Shown here one piece after another: positions 35,714 through 45,500 of a stretch of 64,000 nt of DNA (within the stretch, counting starts at the first letter, position 1; every line of letters starts with the position of its first letter). The position numbers were made by a program, and so were the translations under genes. Source of the DNA: Paracoccaceae bacterium (lineage in GTDB: Bacteria > Pseudomonadota > Alphaproteobacteria > Rhodobacterales > Rhodobacteraceae); contig JAFMHK010000006.1 of assembly GCA_017854585.1 (NCBI GenBank), positions 38,362 to 102,361 of the forward strand, written 5' to 3'. The notes under the pieces were generated by a model, which saw nothing but the letters and a program-made list of their open reading frames with translations, had not been told where the DNA came from and searched no databases.

Positions 35714-36769
35714 TCAGGCTTGCAGGACCGCCATCATCCGTTCGAGGTGGAAATCCGTGTCGCCCAGTTGATGGTCGATCATCACCAGCCGCTTGGCATA
35801 ATGCGATGCCGGGTATTCCCACGTCATGGCAATGCCGCCGTGCATCTGGATGACCTCCTCGGCCACCTGTCGCGCAATCTTGCCCACAAGGTGCTTTGCC
35901 TGTGAACAGCGCAGGGATTGCTGCGGCCCGCCCATGGCATCGGCTGCCAGAATGATGATGCTGCGCGCCTGCTCGATCTCGATGGCCAGATCGACGGCAC
36001 GATGCTGCAACGCCTGAAATGCGCCGATGGGCCGCCCGAATTGCTGCCGGGTCTTAAGGTAGTCGACAAGCATTGCGTTGGCATGCTCCATCGCGCCCAA
36101 CGCCTCCGCACTCAGCGCCAGCGCGCCCGCGTCCAGCGCATCTTGCAGCGCCGCGCCCGCGTCCGCCATCAGCAACCTGCCCGGCGTGGCGTCCAGAAAG
36201 ACCTCGGCCGCACTGCCGCCATCGATCATGCCATATCCCTTGACCTCGACATCGGCGGCCGCAACGTCATACAGCGCCAGCCCCCCGTCCTGATGCGCGG
36301 CAATCACGAACCGTTCGGCATCCGCACCGCCATAAACCACGGATTTGCGGCCCAGCAATCTGCCATCCCGCGCGGTCGTGGTGATGGTGTCCAAATCATA
36401 AGGCGCGTCCAACTCGCCCAGACCCACGCCATACCGCACACCTGACAGCAGCGGCTCCAGATCGGCCCCGGCGGCCCCCAGCAGCCGCGCGGCCAGCAGG
36501 GCGGGCAACACCGGTTCGGGGCACAGCGCGCGACCCAGTTCGGTGAAGACGGCGGTAATGTCGAACCCCGCGCCGCCCATGCCGCCCCGGTCCTCGGGGA
36601 TCAGCGCGAACACCACGCCCAGATCCACCAGCGCATCCCATTTCGCCGGATCGTGCCAAGGCGCCGCATAGGCCACAGCATTGCGATGCTGGATAGGGTA
36701 TTGCGCCGCAAGGTAGCGGCCAAGGCTGTCGGCCAGCATCCGGCGGTCATCGCTCATCTGGAAATCCAT
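35714..36769 (-). CDS. Acyl-CoA dehydrogenase, PimD-like small subunit
   Basis: The 351-residue flavoprotein has the acyl-CoA dehydrogenase layout: N-terminal helices, a shortened central beta domain, and a C-terminal helical domain with RQQFGRPIGAFQALQHRAVD and QMHGGIAMTWEYPASHYAKR. It resembles the smaller partner of two-gene dehydrogenases such as pimeloyl-CoA dehydrogenase PimD. The start overlaps the stop of the larger partner (TGATG), so a heteromeric enzyme is likely. It is the last gene of a three-gene minus-strand operon. Confidence 0.85.
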   Translation of the reverse strand: MDFQMSDDRRMLADSLGRYLAAQYPIQHRNAVAYAAPWHDPAKWDALVDLGVVFALIPEDRGGMGGAGFDITAVFTELGRALCPEPVLPALLAARLLGAAGADLEPLLSGVRYGVGLGELDAPYDLDTITTTARDGRLLGRKSVVYGGADAERFVIAAHQDGGLALYDVAAADVEVKGYGMIDGGSAAEVFLDATPGRLLMADAGAALQDALDAGALALSAEALGAMEHANAMLVDYLKTRQQFGRPIGAFQALQHRAVDLAIEIEQARSIIILAADAMGGPQQSLRCSQAKHLVGKIARQVAEEVIQMHGGIAMTWEYPASHYAKRLVMIDHQLGDTDFHLERMMAVLQA

Positions 36770-37953
36770 CAGCTCAGCATCCCCTTGGCCAGAATGTTGC
36801 GCTGAATCTCGTTCGAACCCCCGTAGATGGAGATCTTGCGATTGCTGAAATAGCTGGCCGCGTTCATCGCGTGCCCATCCGGCACCAGCGACAGGTTCCC
36901 CTCCACATCCTCCGACGGGAACGGGGCTGCCGACGCGCCCAGCGCACGCCGCGCCAGATCGTTGATCGTTTGCCGGATCACAGTGCCCTTGATCTTCAGC
37001 ATCGATGGCTCGGTCCCCAGTTTTCCGCCCTGCGCCGCAACGCTCAGCATTCGCAGGTTGGTGATCCGCATCGCCTCCAGATCGGCCTCCACGCTGGCCA
37101 GCCGCGCGGCAAAGAGCGGCTGATCGATCAACCGTTTGCCGCCCCGCGTCAGTGTGCGGGCCAACGATTTCACCTGATCAAGCGCTTGCATGCTGAACCC
37201 CACGCCCGCGATGTTCGCGCGCTCGTGCCCCAGCAGGAACTTCGCGATCGTCCAGCCGGCGTTCTCCGCCCCCACCAGATTGGTCACGGGCACGCGCACG
37301 TCGGTAAAGAACACCTCGTTCACCTCGTAGCCGCCTTCGATCAAGCGGATCGGACGCATCTCGATGCCGGGCGTATCAAGGTCGACCAGCAGAAAGCTGA
37401 TACCTTCCTGCGGCTTGCCATCGGCCTTGGTGCGGACAAGGCAGAAGATGCGATTGGCGAACTGGCCAAGGGTTGTCCACGTCTTCTGGCCATTCACCAC
37501 GTAATGGTCGCCGTCGTGCACCGCGCGGGTCTTGAGGCTGGCCAGATCACTGCCCGCGCCCGGTTCGGAATAGCCTTGGCACCACCAATCCGTGCCGTCG
37601 AGGATACGCGGCAGGTAGGTCTTCTTCTGCTCCGGGCTGCCAAACGCGATCAACACAGGCCCCAGCATCTTCAGCCCGAATGGCACGATGCGCGGTGCAT
37701 TGGCCCGGCAACATTCCTCTTCGAAGATATGTTGTTCCACGGGGCCCCATTCCTGCCCGCCGAACGCCAAGGGCCATGGTCCCGCCAGCCAGCCGCGTTG
37801 GTGCAAGATCGCGTGCCAGCGTTCCATGTCTGTCTTGGCCAGTTCCCGCCCGGCGGCAACCTTGGCGGCAATCTCATGGGGTAATTCCGCGTCAAGGAAC
37901 GCGCGGACCTGTGTCTGAAACGCGGCCTCGTGTGGTGAATAACGCAGGTCCAT
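36769..37953 (-). CDS. Acyl-CoA dehydrogenase, PimC-like large subunit
   Basis: The 394-residue protein begins MDLRYSPHEAAFQTQVRAFL and carries FAD-binding elements (WWCQGYSEPGAGSDLASLKT, NGQKTWTT) and the C-terminal SIYGGSNEIQRNILAKGMLS. The layout and partner gene match the pimeloyl-CoA dehydrogenase large subunit group. It lies three bases after the bifunctional hydratase/dehydrogenase gene. The chain length and nature of the acyl-CoA (dicarboxylyl, cyclic or branched) cannot be read from sequence. Confidence 0.87.
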   Translation of the reverse strand: MDLRYSPHEAAFQTQVRAFLDAELPHEIAAKVAAGRELAKTDMERWHAILHQRGWLAGPWPLAFGGQEWGPVEQHIFEEECCRANAPRIVPFGLKMLGPVLIAFGSPEQKKTYLPRILDGTDWWCQGYSEPGAGSDLASLKTRAVHDGDHYVVNGQKTWTTLGQFANRIFCLVRTKADGKPQEGISFLLVDLDTPGIEMRPIRLIEGGYEVNEVFFTDVRVPVTNLVGAENAGWTIAKFLLGHERANIAGVGFSMQALDQVKSLARTLTRGGKRLIDQPLFAARLASVEADLEAMRITNLRMLSVAAQGGKLGTEPSMLKIKGTVIRQTINDLARRALGASAAPFPSEDVEGNLSLVPDGHAMNAASYFSNRKISIYGGSNEIQRNILAKGMLS

Positions 37954-37956
37954 CCC

Positions 37957-40014
37957 TCATCCCTCCCGGTTCATATCGGCGAATGTGCGGCCGGTTTCGG
38001 CCATGTCGCGCAGCAACGGCGGCACCTGCCAGAATTGGGCGTCGTCTTTGGCAAACCCATTGATCCGGCGCAATATTTCGGCAGCACCCAACGTGTCCGC
38101 GTAATGCAGCGGCCCACCGCGCCAACGGGGAAAGCCGTAGCCGAACAAGAACACCGCATCGACATCGATGGGGCGCAGCGCGATGCCATCCTGCACGACG
38201 CGCGTGGCCTCGGCGATCATCGCGGTCATGTAGCGCGCGACTATCTCGTCAGCCGTGAACGCGCGCGGCGTCACGCCGTGGGCGGCCCGTTCATGTGCCA
38301 GAAGGTCCATCAGATCGGGGTTTGCGCCGCCATTTTCATGGTCATAGAACCCGCGCCCCGTCTTGCGCCCGAATTGCCCGGCCTCGCACAGCTTGTCGGC
38401 GACGCTGACATACCGTTCGCCCGGCACGCGGCCGACCCGTTTGCGATTGGCCCAGCCGATGTCCAGGCCTGCCAGATCCGAAACCTCGAACGGTCCCATG
38501 GCAAAGCCGAACCCGCGCACGGCGGTGTCGATCTGGTCGGGGGTTGCGCCATCCAGCATCATGTGGTCGGCAGCCTTGCGGTAATGGTTCATGATGCGGT
38601 TCCCGATGAACCCGTCACACACGCCTGAGCGGACCGCCACCTTGCCCAACCGCTTGGCCAAAGCGAAGCCGGTCGCCACCGCGTCGGGCCGCGTCTTGGC
38701 GCCCACCACCACCTCCAGCAGCCGCATCACATGCGCGGGAGAGAAGAAATGCAGCCCGATCACATCTTGCGGGCGCGCCGTGGCGGCGGCGATGTCATCA
38801 AGGTTCAGATACGACGTGTTGGTTGCCAGCAGCGCGTCGGGGCAGATGTCCGCGATCTGCCGCATCAGGGCCTTTTTCACCGCCATGTCTTCGAATGCGG
38901 CCTCGATCACAAGATCCGATCCGGCAATCGCAGCCATGTCCACAGCGGTTGTCAGGAGGATTCCGGCCCGCGCATCGGCGCTCATTTTTCCACGTTTGAC
39001 CGCACCATCAAGGTTCGCGGCAACGGTCGCCCGGCCGCGCGCCACCGCATCGTCGGTGCGGTCCACCAGCACCACCTGACACCCCGCCAGCAGACAAGAT
39101 GTGGCGATCCCCGCGCCCATCGTGCCCGCGCCGATCACGCCTATCTTGTTGATATGGCGGGGTGTCGCCCCGGATTCTGGTATCTTGGCGACGGCGCGCT
39201 CGGCAAAGAACGCATGGATCAACCCGGCCCGCTGCGGGCTGTCCATGCATTCATTGAACAGCCGCCGTTCTTCGATCAGGCCCTGCGTCAGGGGGCGCAG
39301 CGATGCGGCCACTGCCCGCACGGCATGGTGCGGGCTGAAGAGATGGGCCTGCGTTTCCTGCAGCATGGCGGCAGATGCAGCGATGGCGGCATCGTCGGGG
39401 GCAACCGGTTCGTCGCCCGTGACCCGCGTGGCCAAACGGCCCGCCAAGACATCACGTGCCGCCGCTATGGCCATGTGCCGGGCATCGCCCGTCACCACCT
39501 TGTCGACCAAACCGATCGCAAGCGCCTGTGTCGCGGTGATCCGTTTGCCGCTGGTGATCAGGTCCAGCGCGTTCGCGATGCCGACCAAGCGCGGCCCGCG
39601 CTGCGTGCCGCCAGCGCCGGGAAGAATGCCCAATCCGACCTCTGGAAAGCCAAGCTGCACACCGTCGATTGCAATCCGTGCATGGGTTGCGATCGCCACC
39701 TCCAACCCCCCGCCAAGCGCTGCACCATGCAACACCGAAATCACCGGTTTCGTGCATCTTTCCAGCCGGTTGCAGACATCGGGCAACAACGGGGCCTGTG
39801 CGGGTTTTCCAAATTCGCGGATGTCCGCGCCGGCGATGAAACTGCGCCCTTCGCCATAGATTGCGATGACCTGCACGCTGTCGTCGCCTTCCAGCGCGTC
39901 AACCGCCGCAGCCAGCCCCGCCCGCAAGCCGTGGCCTGCGGCGTTCACGGGTGGATTGTTCAGCCCGATCAGACCAATCGCGCCCTCCCGCGTGATCTGC
40001 ACAACGTCAGCCAT
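37957..40014 (-). CDS. Bifunctional enoyl-CoA hydratase/3-hydroxyacyl-CoA dehydrogenase (FadJ/PimF-like)
   Basis: The 685-residue protein performs hydration and NAD-dependent oxidation in beta-oxidation. The N-terminal crotonase domain (about 1-190) shows the oxyanion segments SFIAGADIREFG and PEVGLGILPGAGGTQR; the NAD domain begins near residue 295 with IGVIGAGTMGAGIA; a C-terminal 3HCDH domain pair follows. The ATG at 40014 has GGAGGGG upstream, which decides it. It heads the operon with the dehydrogenase pair and is divergent from a thiolase gene; together they form a complete beta-oxidation spiral except for acyl activation. Confidence 0.92.
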   Translation of the reverse strand: MADVVQITREGAIGLIGLNNPPVNAAGHGLRAGLAAAVDALEGDDSVQVIAIYGEGRSFIAGADIREFGKPAQAPLLPDVCNRLERCTKPVISVLHGAALGGGLEVAIATHARIAIDGVQLGFPEVGLGILPGAGGTQRGPRLVGIANALDLITSGKRITATQALAIGLVDKVVTGDARHMAIAAARDVLAGRLATRVTGDEPVAPDDAAIAASAAMLQETQAHLFSPHHAVRAVAASLRPLTQGLIEERRLFNECMDSPQRAGLIHAFFAERAVAKIPESGATPRHINKIGVIGAGTMGAGIATSCLLAGCQVVLVDRTDDAVARGRATVAANLDGAVKRGKMSADARAGILLTTAVDMAAIAGSDLVIEAAFEDMAVKKALMRQIADICPDALLATNTSYLNLDDIAAATARPQDVIGLHFFSPAHVMRLLEVVVGAKTRPDAVATGFALAKRLGKVAVRSGVCDGFIGNRIMNHYRKAADHMMLDGATPDQIDTAVRGFGFAMGPFEVSDLAGLDIGWANRKRVGRVPGERYVSVADKLCEAGQFGRKTGRGFYDHENGGANPDLMDLLAHERAAHGVTPRAFTADEIVARYMTAMIAEATRVVQDGIALRPIDVDAVFLFGYGFPRWRGGPLHYADTLGAAEILRRINGFAKDDAQFWQVPPLLRDMAETGRTFADMNREG

Positions 40015-40144
40015 GCTGCCCCTCCTGTTCACCCGGCATCCTAGCATTCTGGGCGCCCCTGACCAGTTGAAACGCGACGTCTCCCGATGGACAAGCCGTG
40101 CTTCGCCCCCTACCAATCAAGGGCGTTCTGACGGGGGAGCAAAA

Positions 40145-41347
40145 ATGCCCGAAGCCTTCATCTGTGACTACATCCGCACGCCCATCGGTCGTTTCGGGGG
40201 GGCGTTGTCATCGGTCCGCGCCGATGACCTTGGCGCTATACCCCTGAAAGCACTGCAAAACCGCAATCCAGATGTTGATTGGGCGCAGGTGGACGAGGTT
40301 ATCTATGGCTGTGCCAATCAGGCGGGTGAGGATAACCGCAATGTGGCCCGCATGTGCGCCCTGTTGGCCGGGTTGCCTGACGCGGTGCCGGGCGTCACGC
40401 TCAACCGCCTGTGCGGGTCGGGCATGGATGCCGTGATCGCCGCCGCGCGCGCCATCAAGGCGGGCGAGGCTGATCTGATCATCGCGGGCGGTGTCGAATC
40501 CATGTCGCGCGCGCCCTTCGTCATGCCCAAGGCCGATACCGCGTTTTCCCGCAACGCCCAGATCTATGACACCACCATCGGCTGGCGCTTTGTGAACAAG
40601 GCGCTCAAGGCGCAATACGGAATCGATTCCATGCCCGAAACCGCGGAAAACGTGGCAACGGATTATGGTGTTTCGCGTGACGATCAAGATGCGTTTGCCC
40701 TGCGCTCGCAAGATCGCGCCGCCGCGGCCCAAGCCAATGGACGGTTGGCCGCAGAAATCGTTCCCGTGGATATTCCGCAGCGCAAGGGCGATCCGGTATC
40801 GGTGTCATCGGATGAACATCCGCGCGCAACCACGTTGGCAAAGCTGGGAAATCTGCCCACGCCCTTCCGCGCAGGCGGGTCTGTTACGGCAGGCAACGCC
40901 AGCGGCGTGAACGACGGTGCCGCAGCCCTGATCATCGCATCCGAGGCGGCGGCCAAAACCCATGGCCTGACCCCCATCGCCCGCATCATCGGCGGCGCGA
41001 CGGCGGGCGTGCCGCCCCGCATCATGGGCATCGGCCCGGCGCCCGCGACGCGAAAGTTGTGCGCGCGGTTGGGGCTGTCGCCATCGGATTTCGACGTGAT
41101 CGAGTTGAACGAGGCATTTGCGGCCCAAGGTCTGGCCGTGCTGCGCGAACTTGGGCTGGCCGACAATGCCCCACACGTCAATCCGAACGGCGGCGCGATT
41201 GCCCTTGGCCATCCGCTTGGCATGTCGGGCGCGCGGCTGGCCGGGACCGCCGCGATGGAATTGGTGCGCACCGGCGGCCAACTGGCGCTGGCAACGATGT
41301 GCGTCGGCGTGGGGCAGGGGATCTCGATGGCGCTGGTGCGCGTTTAA
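40145..41347 (+). CDS. Thiolase, 3-oxoadipyl-CoA thiolase (PcaF)-like
   Basis: The 400-residue thiolase cleaves a 3-oxoacyl-CoA with CoA. The nucleophilic Cys lies in NRLCGSGMDAV; NEAFAAQ and HPLGMSGAR supply the catalytic His, and the second Cys is in ATMCVGVGQG. PRIMGIGPAPATRKL is the pattern I associate with PcaF/PaaJ-type 3-oxoadipyl-CoA thiolases, but PimB-like use on longer dicarboxylyl-CoA fits the neighbours equally well. GGGGGAG precedes the ATG. It is divergent from the fadJ/pim-like operon. Confidence 0.88.
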   Translation: MPEAFICDYIRTPIGRFGGALSSVRADDLGAIPLKALQNRNPDVDWAQVDEVIYGCANQAGEDNRNVARMCALLAGLPDAVPGVTLNRLCGSGMDAVIAAARAIKAGEADLIIAGGVESMSRAPFVMPKADTAFSRNAQIYDTTIGWRFVNKALKAQYGIDSMPETAENVATDYGVSRDDQDAFALRSQDRAAAAQANGRLAAEIVPVDIPQRKGDPVSVSSDEHPRATTLAKLGNLPTPFRAGGSVTAGNASGVNDGAAALIIASEAAAKTHGLTPIARIIGGATAGVPPRIMGIGPAPATRKLCARLGLSPSDFDVIELNEAFAAQGLAVLRELGLADNAPHVNPNGGAIALGHPLGMSGARLAGTAAMELVRTGGQLALATMCVGVGQGISMALVRV

Positions 41348-41359
41348 CGTTTGATAAAT

Positions 41360-41399
41360 AGGTTACAAAAAATCGGGAAATCCGGATTTCCTGTAACCT
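41360..41399. repeat. Nested palindrome between the thiolase gene and allA
   Basis: A perfect 16-base palindrome, GGAAATCCGGATTTCC (41376-41391), is enclosed by AGGTTACA (41360-41367) and TGTAACCT (41392-41399), with eight extra bases on the left side only. It could be an mRNA hairpin that ends the thiolase transcript, although no T run follows directly, or a protein-binding site for the gene downstream. Confidence 0.5.
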
Positions 41400-41426
41400 T
41401 TAATGAGGAATGAAAGGGCAGCCACA

Positions 41427-41912
41427 TTGACCCAATCAATCAAGATCCGGCCATTGTCCGCAGTCGCCTTCGCCCCGTTCGGCGATGTGCTGGATTGCAG
41501 CCAAGGGCCCGACAAGATGATCAATCAAGGCCTCTGTGGTCGCCATCACGACCGCGCCGTGCTGGACTTTTCCACCGGACGGGCGGGCCTTAGCCTGTTC
41601 GATGCGCAACCGCGTGAACTTCCGCTGATGCTGGACATGATGGAGCGTCACCCGGACGGATCACAAGCCTTCATCCCAATGACACAAAACGGTCTTCTGA
41701 TTGTTGTTGCGCCCGATGAAGGCGGCGTTCCGGGTGTCCCGCTGGCCTTTGAAACCGCCCCCGGACAGGCGGTGAATTATCATCGCGGGACGTGGCACGG
41801 TGTGTTGATGCCGCTTGCCGCGCCGGGGCTTTTCGCGGTCGTGGACAGGATTGGCGAGGGGGCGAACCTGCAAGAACATTGGTTCGCCACCCCGTACACC
41901 ATAAGCCGCTGA
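41427..41912 (+). CDS. allA: Ureidoglycolate lyase
   Basis: AllA splits ureidoglycolate to glyoxylate and urea, the last step of allantoin/purine breakdown. The 161-residue protein shows the family motifs MERHPDGSQAFIPM, AVNYHRGTWHGVLMPL and FAVVDRIGEGANLQEHW; the second is part of the active-site cupin-like fold. I chose the TTG at 41427 because AAAGGG lies nine bases upstream; an ATG at 41403 directly after the palindrome has no ribosome-binding site. No other allantoin gene is in the window. Confidence 0.88.
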   Translation: MTQSIKIRPLSAVAFAPFGDVLDCSQGPDKMINQGLCGRHHDRAVLDFSTGRAGLSLFDAQPRELPLMLDMMERHPDGSQAFIPMTQNGLLIVVAPDEGGVPGVPLAFETAPGQAVNYHRGTWHGVLMPLAAPGLFAVVDRIGEGANLQEHWFATPYTISR

Positions 41913-41918
41913 TATAAG

Positions 41919-43133
41919 TCAGAAAAAAGCTTGTAACCCGGTCTGCGCCCGGCCAAGGATCAACGCGTGCACATCATGCGTGCCTTCGTAGGTGTTGACC
42001 GTTTCAAGGTTCTGCGCGTGCCGCATGACGTGGTATTCCGCCATGATGCCATTGCCGCCATGCATGTCGCGCGCAACCCGCGCAATATCCAGTGCCTTGC
42101 CGCAATTATTACGCTTTATCAATGAGATGACCTCGGGCGCGCAGGTGCCTTCATCCAGCATCCGACCAGCGCGAAGGCTTGCTTGCAGGCCAAGGGCGAT
42201 CTCGGTCTGCATGTCGGCCAGTTTTTTCTGGAACAGTTGCGTTTGCGCCAAGGGGCGGCCGAACTGCACACGGTCCAGTCCGTATTGCCGACCCCGGTGC
42301 CAACAATCTTCCGCCGCGCCCATCACGCCCCACGAAATGCCGTAGCGCGCGCGGTTCAGACAGCCGAACGGCCCCTTGAGGCCTTCGACATTCGGCAGGA
42401 TCTGGTCGTCGGACACCTCGACGCCATCCATCACGATTTCGCCGGTAACAGACGCCCGCAGGCTGAGCTTGCCGCCGATTTTTGGCGCGCTCAGGCCCTT
42501 CATGCCCTTTTCAAGGATGAAGCCCCTGATCTTGCCGTCATGCGCTTCGGACTTGGCCCAGATCACAAAAACATCCGCGATGGGACTGTTCGAGATCCAC
42601 ATCTTGGCGCCAGAAATGCGATATCCACCATCGATTTTCTTTGCCACGGTCTTCATGCCGGCAGGGTCGCTTCCGGCGTCCGGCTCGGTCAGGCCGAAAC
42701 AGCCGACAAGCTTGCCTGCTGCCAAGCCTGGCAGGTATTTCTGACGCTGCTCTTCCGACCCGTAGGCGTGGATCGGATACATCACGAGGCTGCTTTGCAC
42801 CGACATCATGGAGCGATAGCCGCTATCTATGCGCTCGACCTCGCGCGCGACCAGACCGTAGGCGACATAGCCTGCGCCAAGGCCGCCGTATTCCTCGGGG
42901 ATGGTGATCCCCAAAAGCCCCATTTGCCCCATTTCTTCAAAGATTTCGGGGGTCACGCGTTCGTTCAGGTAGGCGTCCGTGACGCGGGGCGCCAGTTTGT
43001 CATCGGCATAGGCACGGGCACCTTCTGCGATCATGCGTTCCTCTTCGGTCAACTGATCGGACAGGTGGAAGGGATCGGCCCAGTCAAATGGTGCGAGCGA
43101 GGGGCCGGTATGGCGGGTATGTCCATCGGGCAT
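41919..43133 (-). CDS. gcdH: Glutaryl-CoA dehydrogenase
   Basis: GcdH oxidises and decarboxylates glutaryl-CoA to crotonyl-CoA, using FAD and passing electrons to electron-transfer flavoprotein. The 404-residue protein has [18 protein letters not shown], the Arg-containing [17 protein letters not shown], and the catalytic Glu in [19 protein letters not shown], all typical of the glutaryl-CoA branch. The ATG has CAGGAGA upstream. It can serve lysine/tryptophan breakdown or the glutaryl-CoA produced from odd-chain dicarboxylates by the adjacent PimC/D-like system. Confidence 0.93.
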   Translation of the reverse strand: MPDGHTRHTGPSLAPFDWADPFHLSDQLTEEERMIAEGARAYADDKLAPRVTDAYLNERVTPEIFEEMGQMGLLGITIPEEYGGLGAGYVAYGLVAREVERIDSGYRSMMSVQSSLVMYPIHAYGSEEQRQKYLPGLAAGKLVGCFGLTEPDAGSDPAGMKTVAKKIDGGYRISGAKMWISNSPIADVFVIWAKSEAHDGKIRGFILEKGMKGLSAPKIGGKLSLRASVTGEIVMDGVEVSDDQILPNVEGLKGPFGCLNRARYGISWGVMGAAEDCWHRGRQYGLDRVQFGRPLAQTQLFQKKLADMQTEIALGLQASLRAGRMLDEGTCAPEVISLIKRNNCGKALDIARVARDMHGGNGIMAEYHVMRHAQNLETVNTYEGTHDVHALILGRAQTGLQAFF

Positions 43134-43278
43134 TGCAAATTCTCCTGATCGGCGGTCGTCGTGATTGTGCCTGTTGTGCAGGATAGTGCAGCGAAACCCA
43201 AGCCCCATCTGCCACCGCATCGCGCGGCTGGACGCGACCGGGCACGCAGGCTAGCGTCGTGGCGACAGAGGAGCCTAC

Positions 43279-44265
43279 ATGCGCGGCGATATGCATTTAC
43301 CAAAGCAACTCAGAGGGTTGCGAATACCTGCGGTTGCGGCCCCATTGTTCATTGTGTCGGTGCCCGCGTTGGTCATTGCCCAGTGCAAGGCGGGGATCGT
43401 CGGCAGTTTTCCTGCGCTGAATGCGCGCGAAGACGCAGGGGAGCCGCCATTGCTGGAGGCGTGGTTGGCGCAGATCACCGAAGCCCTTGATGCCCACAAT
43501 CAGGCCAATCCCGACCGACCTGCCGCGCCCTTTGCCGTCAATCAGATCGTGCACCGGTCGAATACGCGGCTTGAACGCGATCTGGAGATTTGCGCGCGTT
43601 GGAGGGTGCCGATCTGGATCACATCGCTAGGCGCGCGCCCGGAGGTGAACGAGGCGGCCCATTCTTGCGGCGGTATCGCGCTGCATGACGTGATCAACAA
43701 CACATTTGCGCGAAAGGCGATTGCCAAGGGTGCGGACGGGTTGATCGCGGTGGCCGCCGGGGCCGGAGGGCATGCGGGCCTGCAATCCCCGTTTGCGCTG
43801 GTGCAAGAAATCCGTGCGTGGTTCGACGGCCCTTTGCTGCTGTCGGGGTCCATCGCGACCGGGCGGTCGTTGTTGGCCGCGCAGGTGATGGGGGCCGATC
43901 TGGGGTATGTCGGATCTGCGTTCATCGCGACGCAGGAGGCCAACGCGGTGCCCGATTACAAGCAGATGATCGTTGATGCAGGGGCGGAGGACATCGTGAC
44001 ATCTTCCTTGTTTACAGGGGTTTCGGGTAATTACCTGAAACCTTCGATCAGCCGCGCAGGTCTGGACGCGGACAACCTGAGCACGGCTGATGCGACATCC
44101 ATGAGCTTTGAGGGCGGGTCGTCCAAACCCAAGGCGTGGAAGGAGATCTGGGGCGCGGGGCAGGGCATTGGCGCGGTCGGTGCAGTCGTTCCCGCCACAA
44201 CGTTGGTGGACAGGATTGCAGCGGAATACGCCGCCGCGGTGACAGAATTAAAGGGAGTTGCATGA
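43279..44265 (+). CDS. FMN-dependent oxidoreductase, nitronate monooxygenase family
   Basis: The 328-residue TIM-barrel flavoprotein resembles 2-nitropropane dioxygenase/nitronate monooxygenase and the related FabK group. GADGLIAVAAGAGGHAG is the family's His-containing FMN motif, and LSGSIATGRSLLAAQVMGADLGYVGSAFIAT is the phosphate-binding end. Most members oxidise or reduce substrates other than nitronates, so the reaction is open. GAGGAG precedes the ATG. Its stop overlaps the start of an acyl-CoA dehydrogenase gene, which makes it the first gene of a four-gene operon. Confidence 0.86.
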   Translation: MRGDMHLPKQLRGLRIPAVAAPLFIVSVPALVIAQCKAGIVGSFPALNAREDAGEPPLLEAWLAQITEALDAHNQANPDRPAAPFAVNQIVHRSNTRLERDLEICARWRVPIWITSLGARPEVNEAAHSCGGIALHDVINNTFARKAIAKGADGLIAVAAGAGGHAGLQSPFALVQEIRAWFDGPLLLSGSIATGRSLLAAQVMGADLGYVGSAFIATQEANAVPDYKQMIVDAGAEDIVTSSLFTGVSGNYLKPSISRAGLDADNLSTADATSMSFEGGSSKPKAWKEIWGAGQGIGAVGAVVPATTLVDRIAAEYAAAVTELKGVA

Positions 44266-45500
44266 TGGATCTGGGGGTAAGCGCCAAGGTGCGCCCGTTG
44301 GTGGCGCAGGTGCGCCAGATGGTGCGCGAGGACATCGCGCCGCTGGATGCCGAGTTCCATGCCGAAGTCGGCAGGCACCCGTCAGGGGACCGGTTCCAGA
44401 TGACGGATCGGCAGATGGAAATCCTGAGCGATCTGAAGGCTTTGGCGCGATCACGCGGGTTGTGGAATTTTTGGCTTACCGGCAGCGACGCGGGCTATGG
44501 CCTGAGCACCGTGGAATACGCGTATCTGGCCGAGGAGATGGGCGCGGTGGCGATTGCTGCGGAAATCTTCAACTGCAACGCCCCTGATACCGGCAACATG
44601 GAGGTTCTGGAACGCTACGGAACACAGGCACAAAGCGCCCGCTGGCTGCCTGACCTGATGGCTGGAAAGACCCGGTCGGCCTATTTGATGACCGAGCCGC
44701 AGGTGGCATCGTCGGATGCAACGCAAATTTCGATGGCTGCCGAAAGACAGGGTGACGATTACATCCTGAACGGCGAGAAATATTGGGCAACGGGCGCAGG
44801 GGATCCGCGTTGCGCGTTGTATATCGTGATGGCCTGCACGACCCCCGGCGCGGCAAAGCATGCCCGGCATACGATGTTTCTGGTGCCTGCCAAAACACCG
44901 GGGCTTGAGGTGCTGCGCCCGATGCAGGTGTTTCATTCCGATCATGCGCCGCACGGGCACATGCATATCCGGTTCACCGATGTGCGCGTGCCGGCCGATG
45001 CCGTGGTTCTGGGAGAGGGGCGCGGCTTTGAGGTGGCGCAGGGCCGCCTTGGCCCCGGACGCATTCATCATTGCATGCGGGCGATTGGTGGCGCCGAGTA
45101 TGCCCTTGAATTAATGTGTAAAAGGGCGCTTTCGCGGACCGCGTTCGGCAAACAACTGGCCGATCTGGGGGCGAACCATGACATCATCGCCAATGCCCGC
45201 ATCGATATCGAAATGACCCGGCTGCTGTGTTTGAAAGCCGCGTGGATGATGGACAACGCCGGTGTGCGCGCGGCACAACCTTGGATATCCAAGATCAAGG
45301 TGGCCGCGCCGTTGATGGCGCTGCGGGTGGTGGATGAAGCGATGCAGCTACACGGCGCCACGGGGCTGAGCCAAGATACACCGCTGGCCGGGATTTGGGC
45401 CGATTTGCGCACGCTTCGGTTGGCAGACGGCCCCGACGCGGTGCACCGCCGCCAAGTGGCGCGCGCGGAGTTGCGCAAATACACGAACGACGCACGATGA
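44262..45500 (+). CDS. Acyl-CoA dehydrogenase, ACAD10/11-like (LvaC-type)
   Basis: The 412-residue flavoprotein has the ACAD fold with AYLMTEPQVASSDATQIS in place of the common TEPxAGSD, NGEKYWATGAGDPRC, and the C-terminal DEAMQLHGATGLSQDTPLAG. These features match the ACAD10/ACAD11 group, whose bacterial relative LvaC works with a kinase to turn 4-hydroxyacyl-CoA into an enoyl-CoA by way of a phosphorylated intermediate. The next gene is exactly such a kinase, overlapping by four bases (ATGA). AAAGGGAG precedes the double ATG at 44262/44265. Confidence 0.86.
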   Translation: MMDLGVSAKVRPLVAQVRQMVREDIAPLDAEFHAEVGRHPSGDRFQMTDRQMEILSDLKALARSRGLWNFWLTGSDAGYGLSTVEYAYLAEEMGAVAIAAEIFNCNAPDTGNMEVLERYGTQAQSARWLPDLMAGKTRSAYLMTEPQVASSDATQISMAAERQGDDYILNGEKYWATGAGDPRCALYIVMACTTPGAAKHARHTMFLVPAKTPGLEVLRPMQVFHSDHAPHGHMHIRFTDVRVPADAVVLGEGRGFEVAQGRLGPGRIHHCMRAIGGAEYALELMCKRALSRTAFGKQLADLGANHDIIANARIDIEMTRLLCLKAAWMMDNAGVRAAQPWISKIKVAAPLMALRVVDEAMQLHGATGLSQDTPLAGIWADLRTLRLADGPDAVHRRQVARAELRKYTNDAR

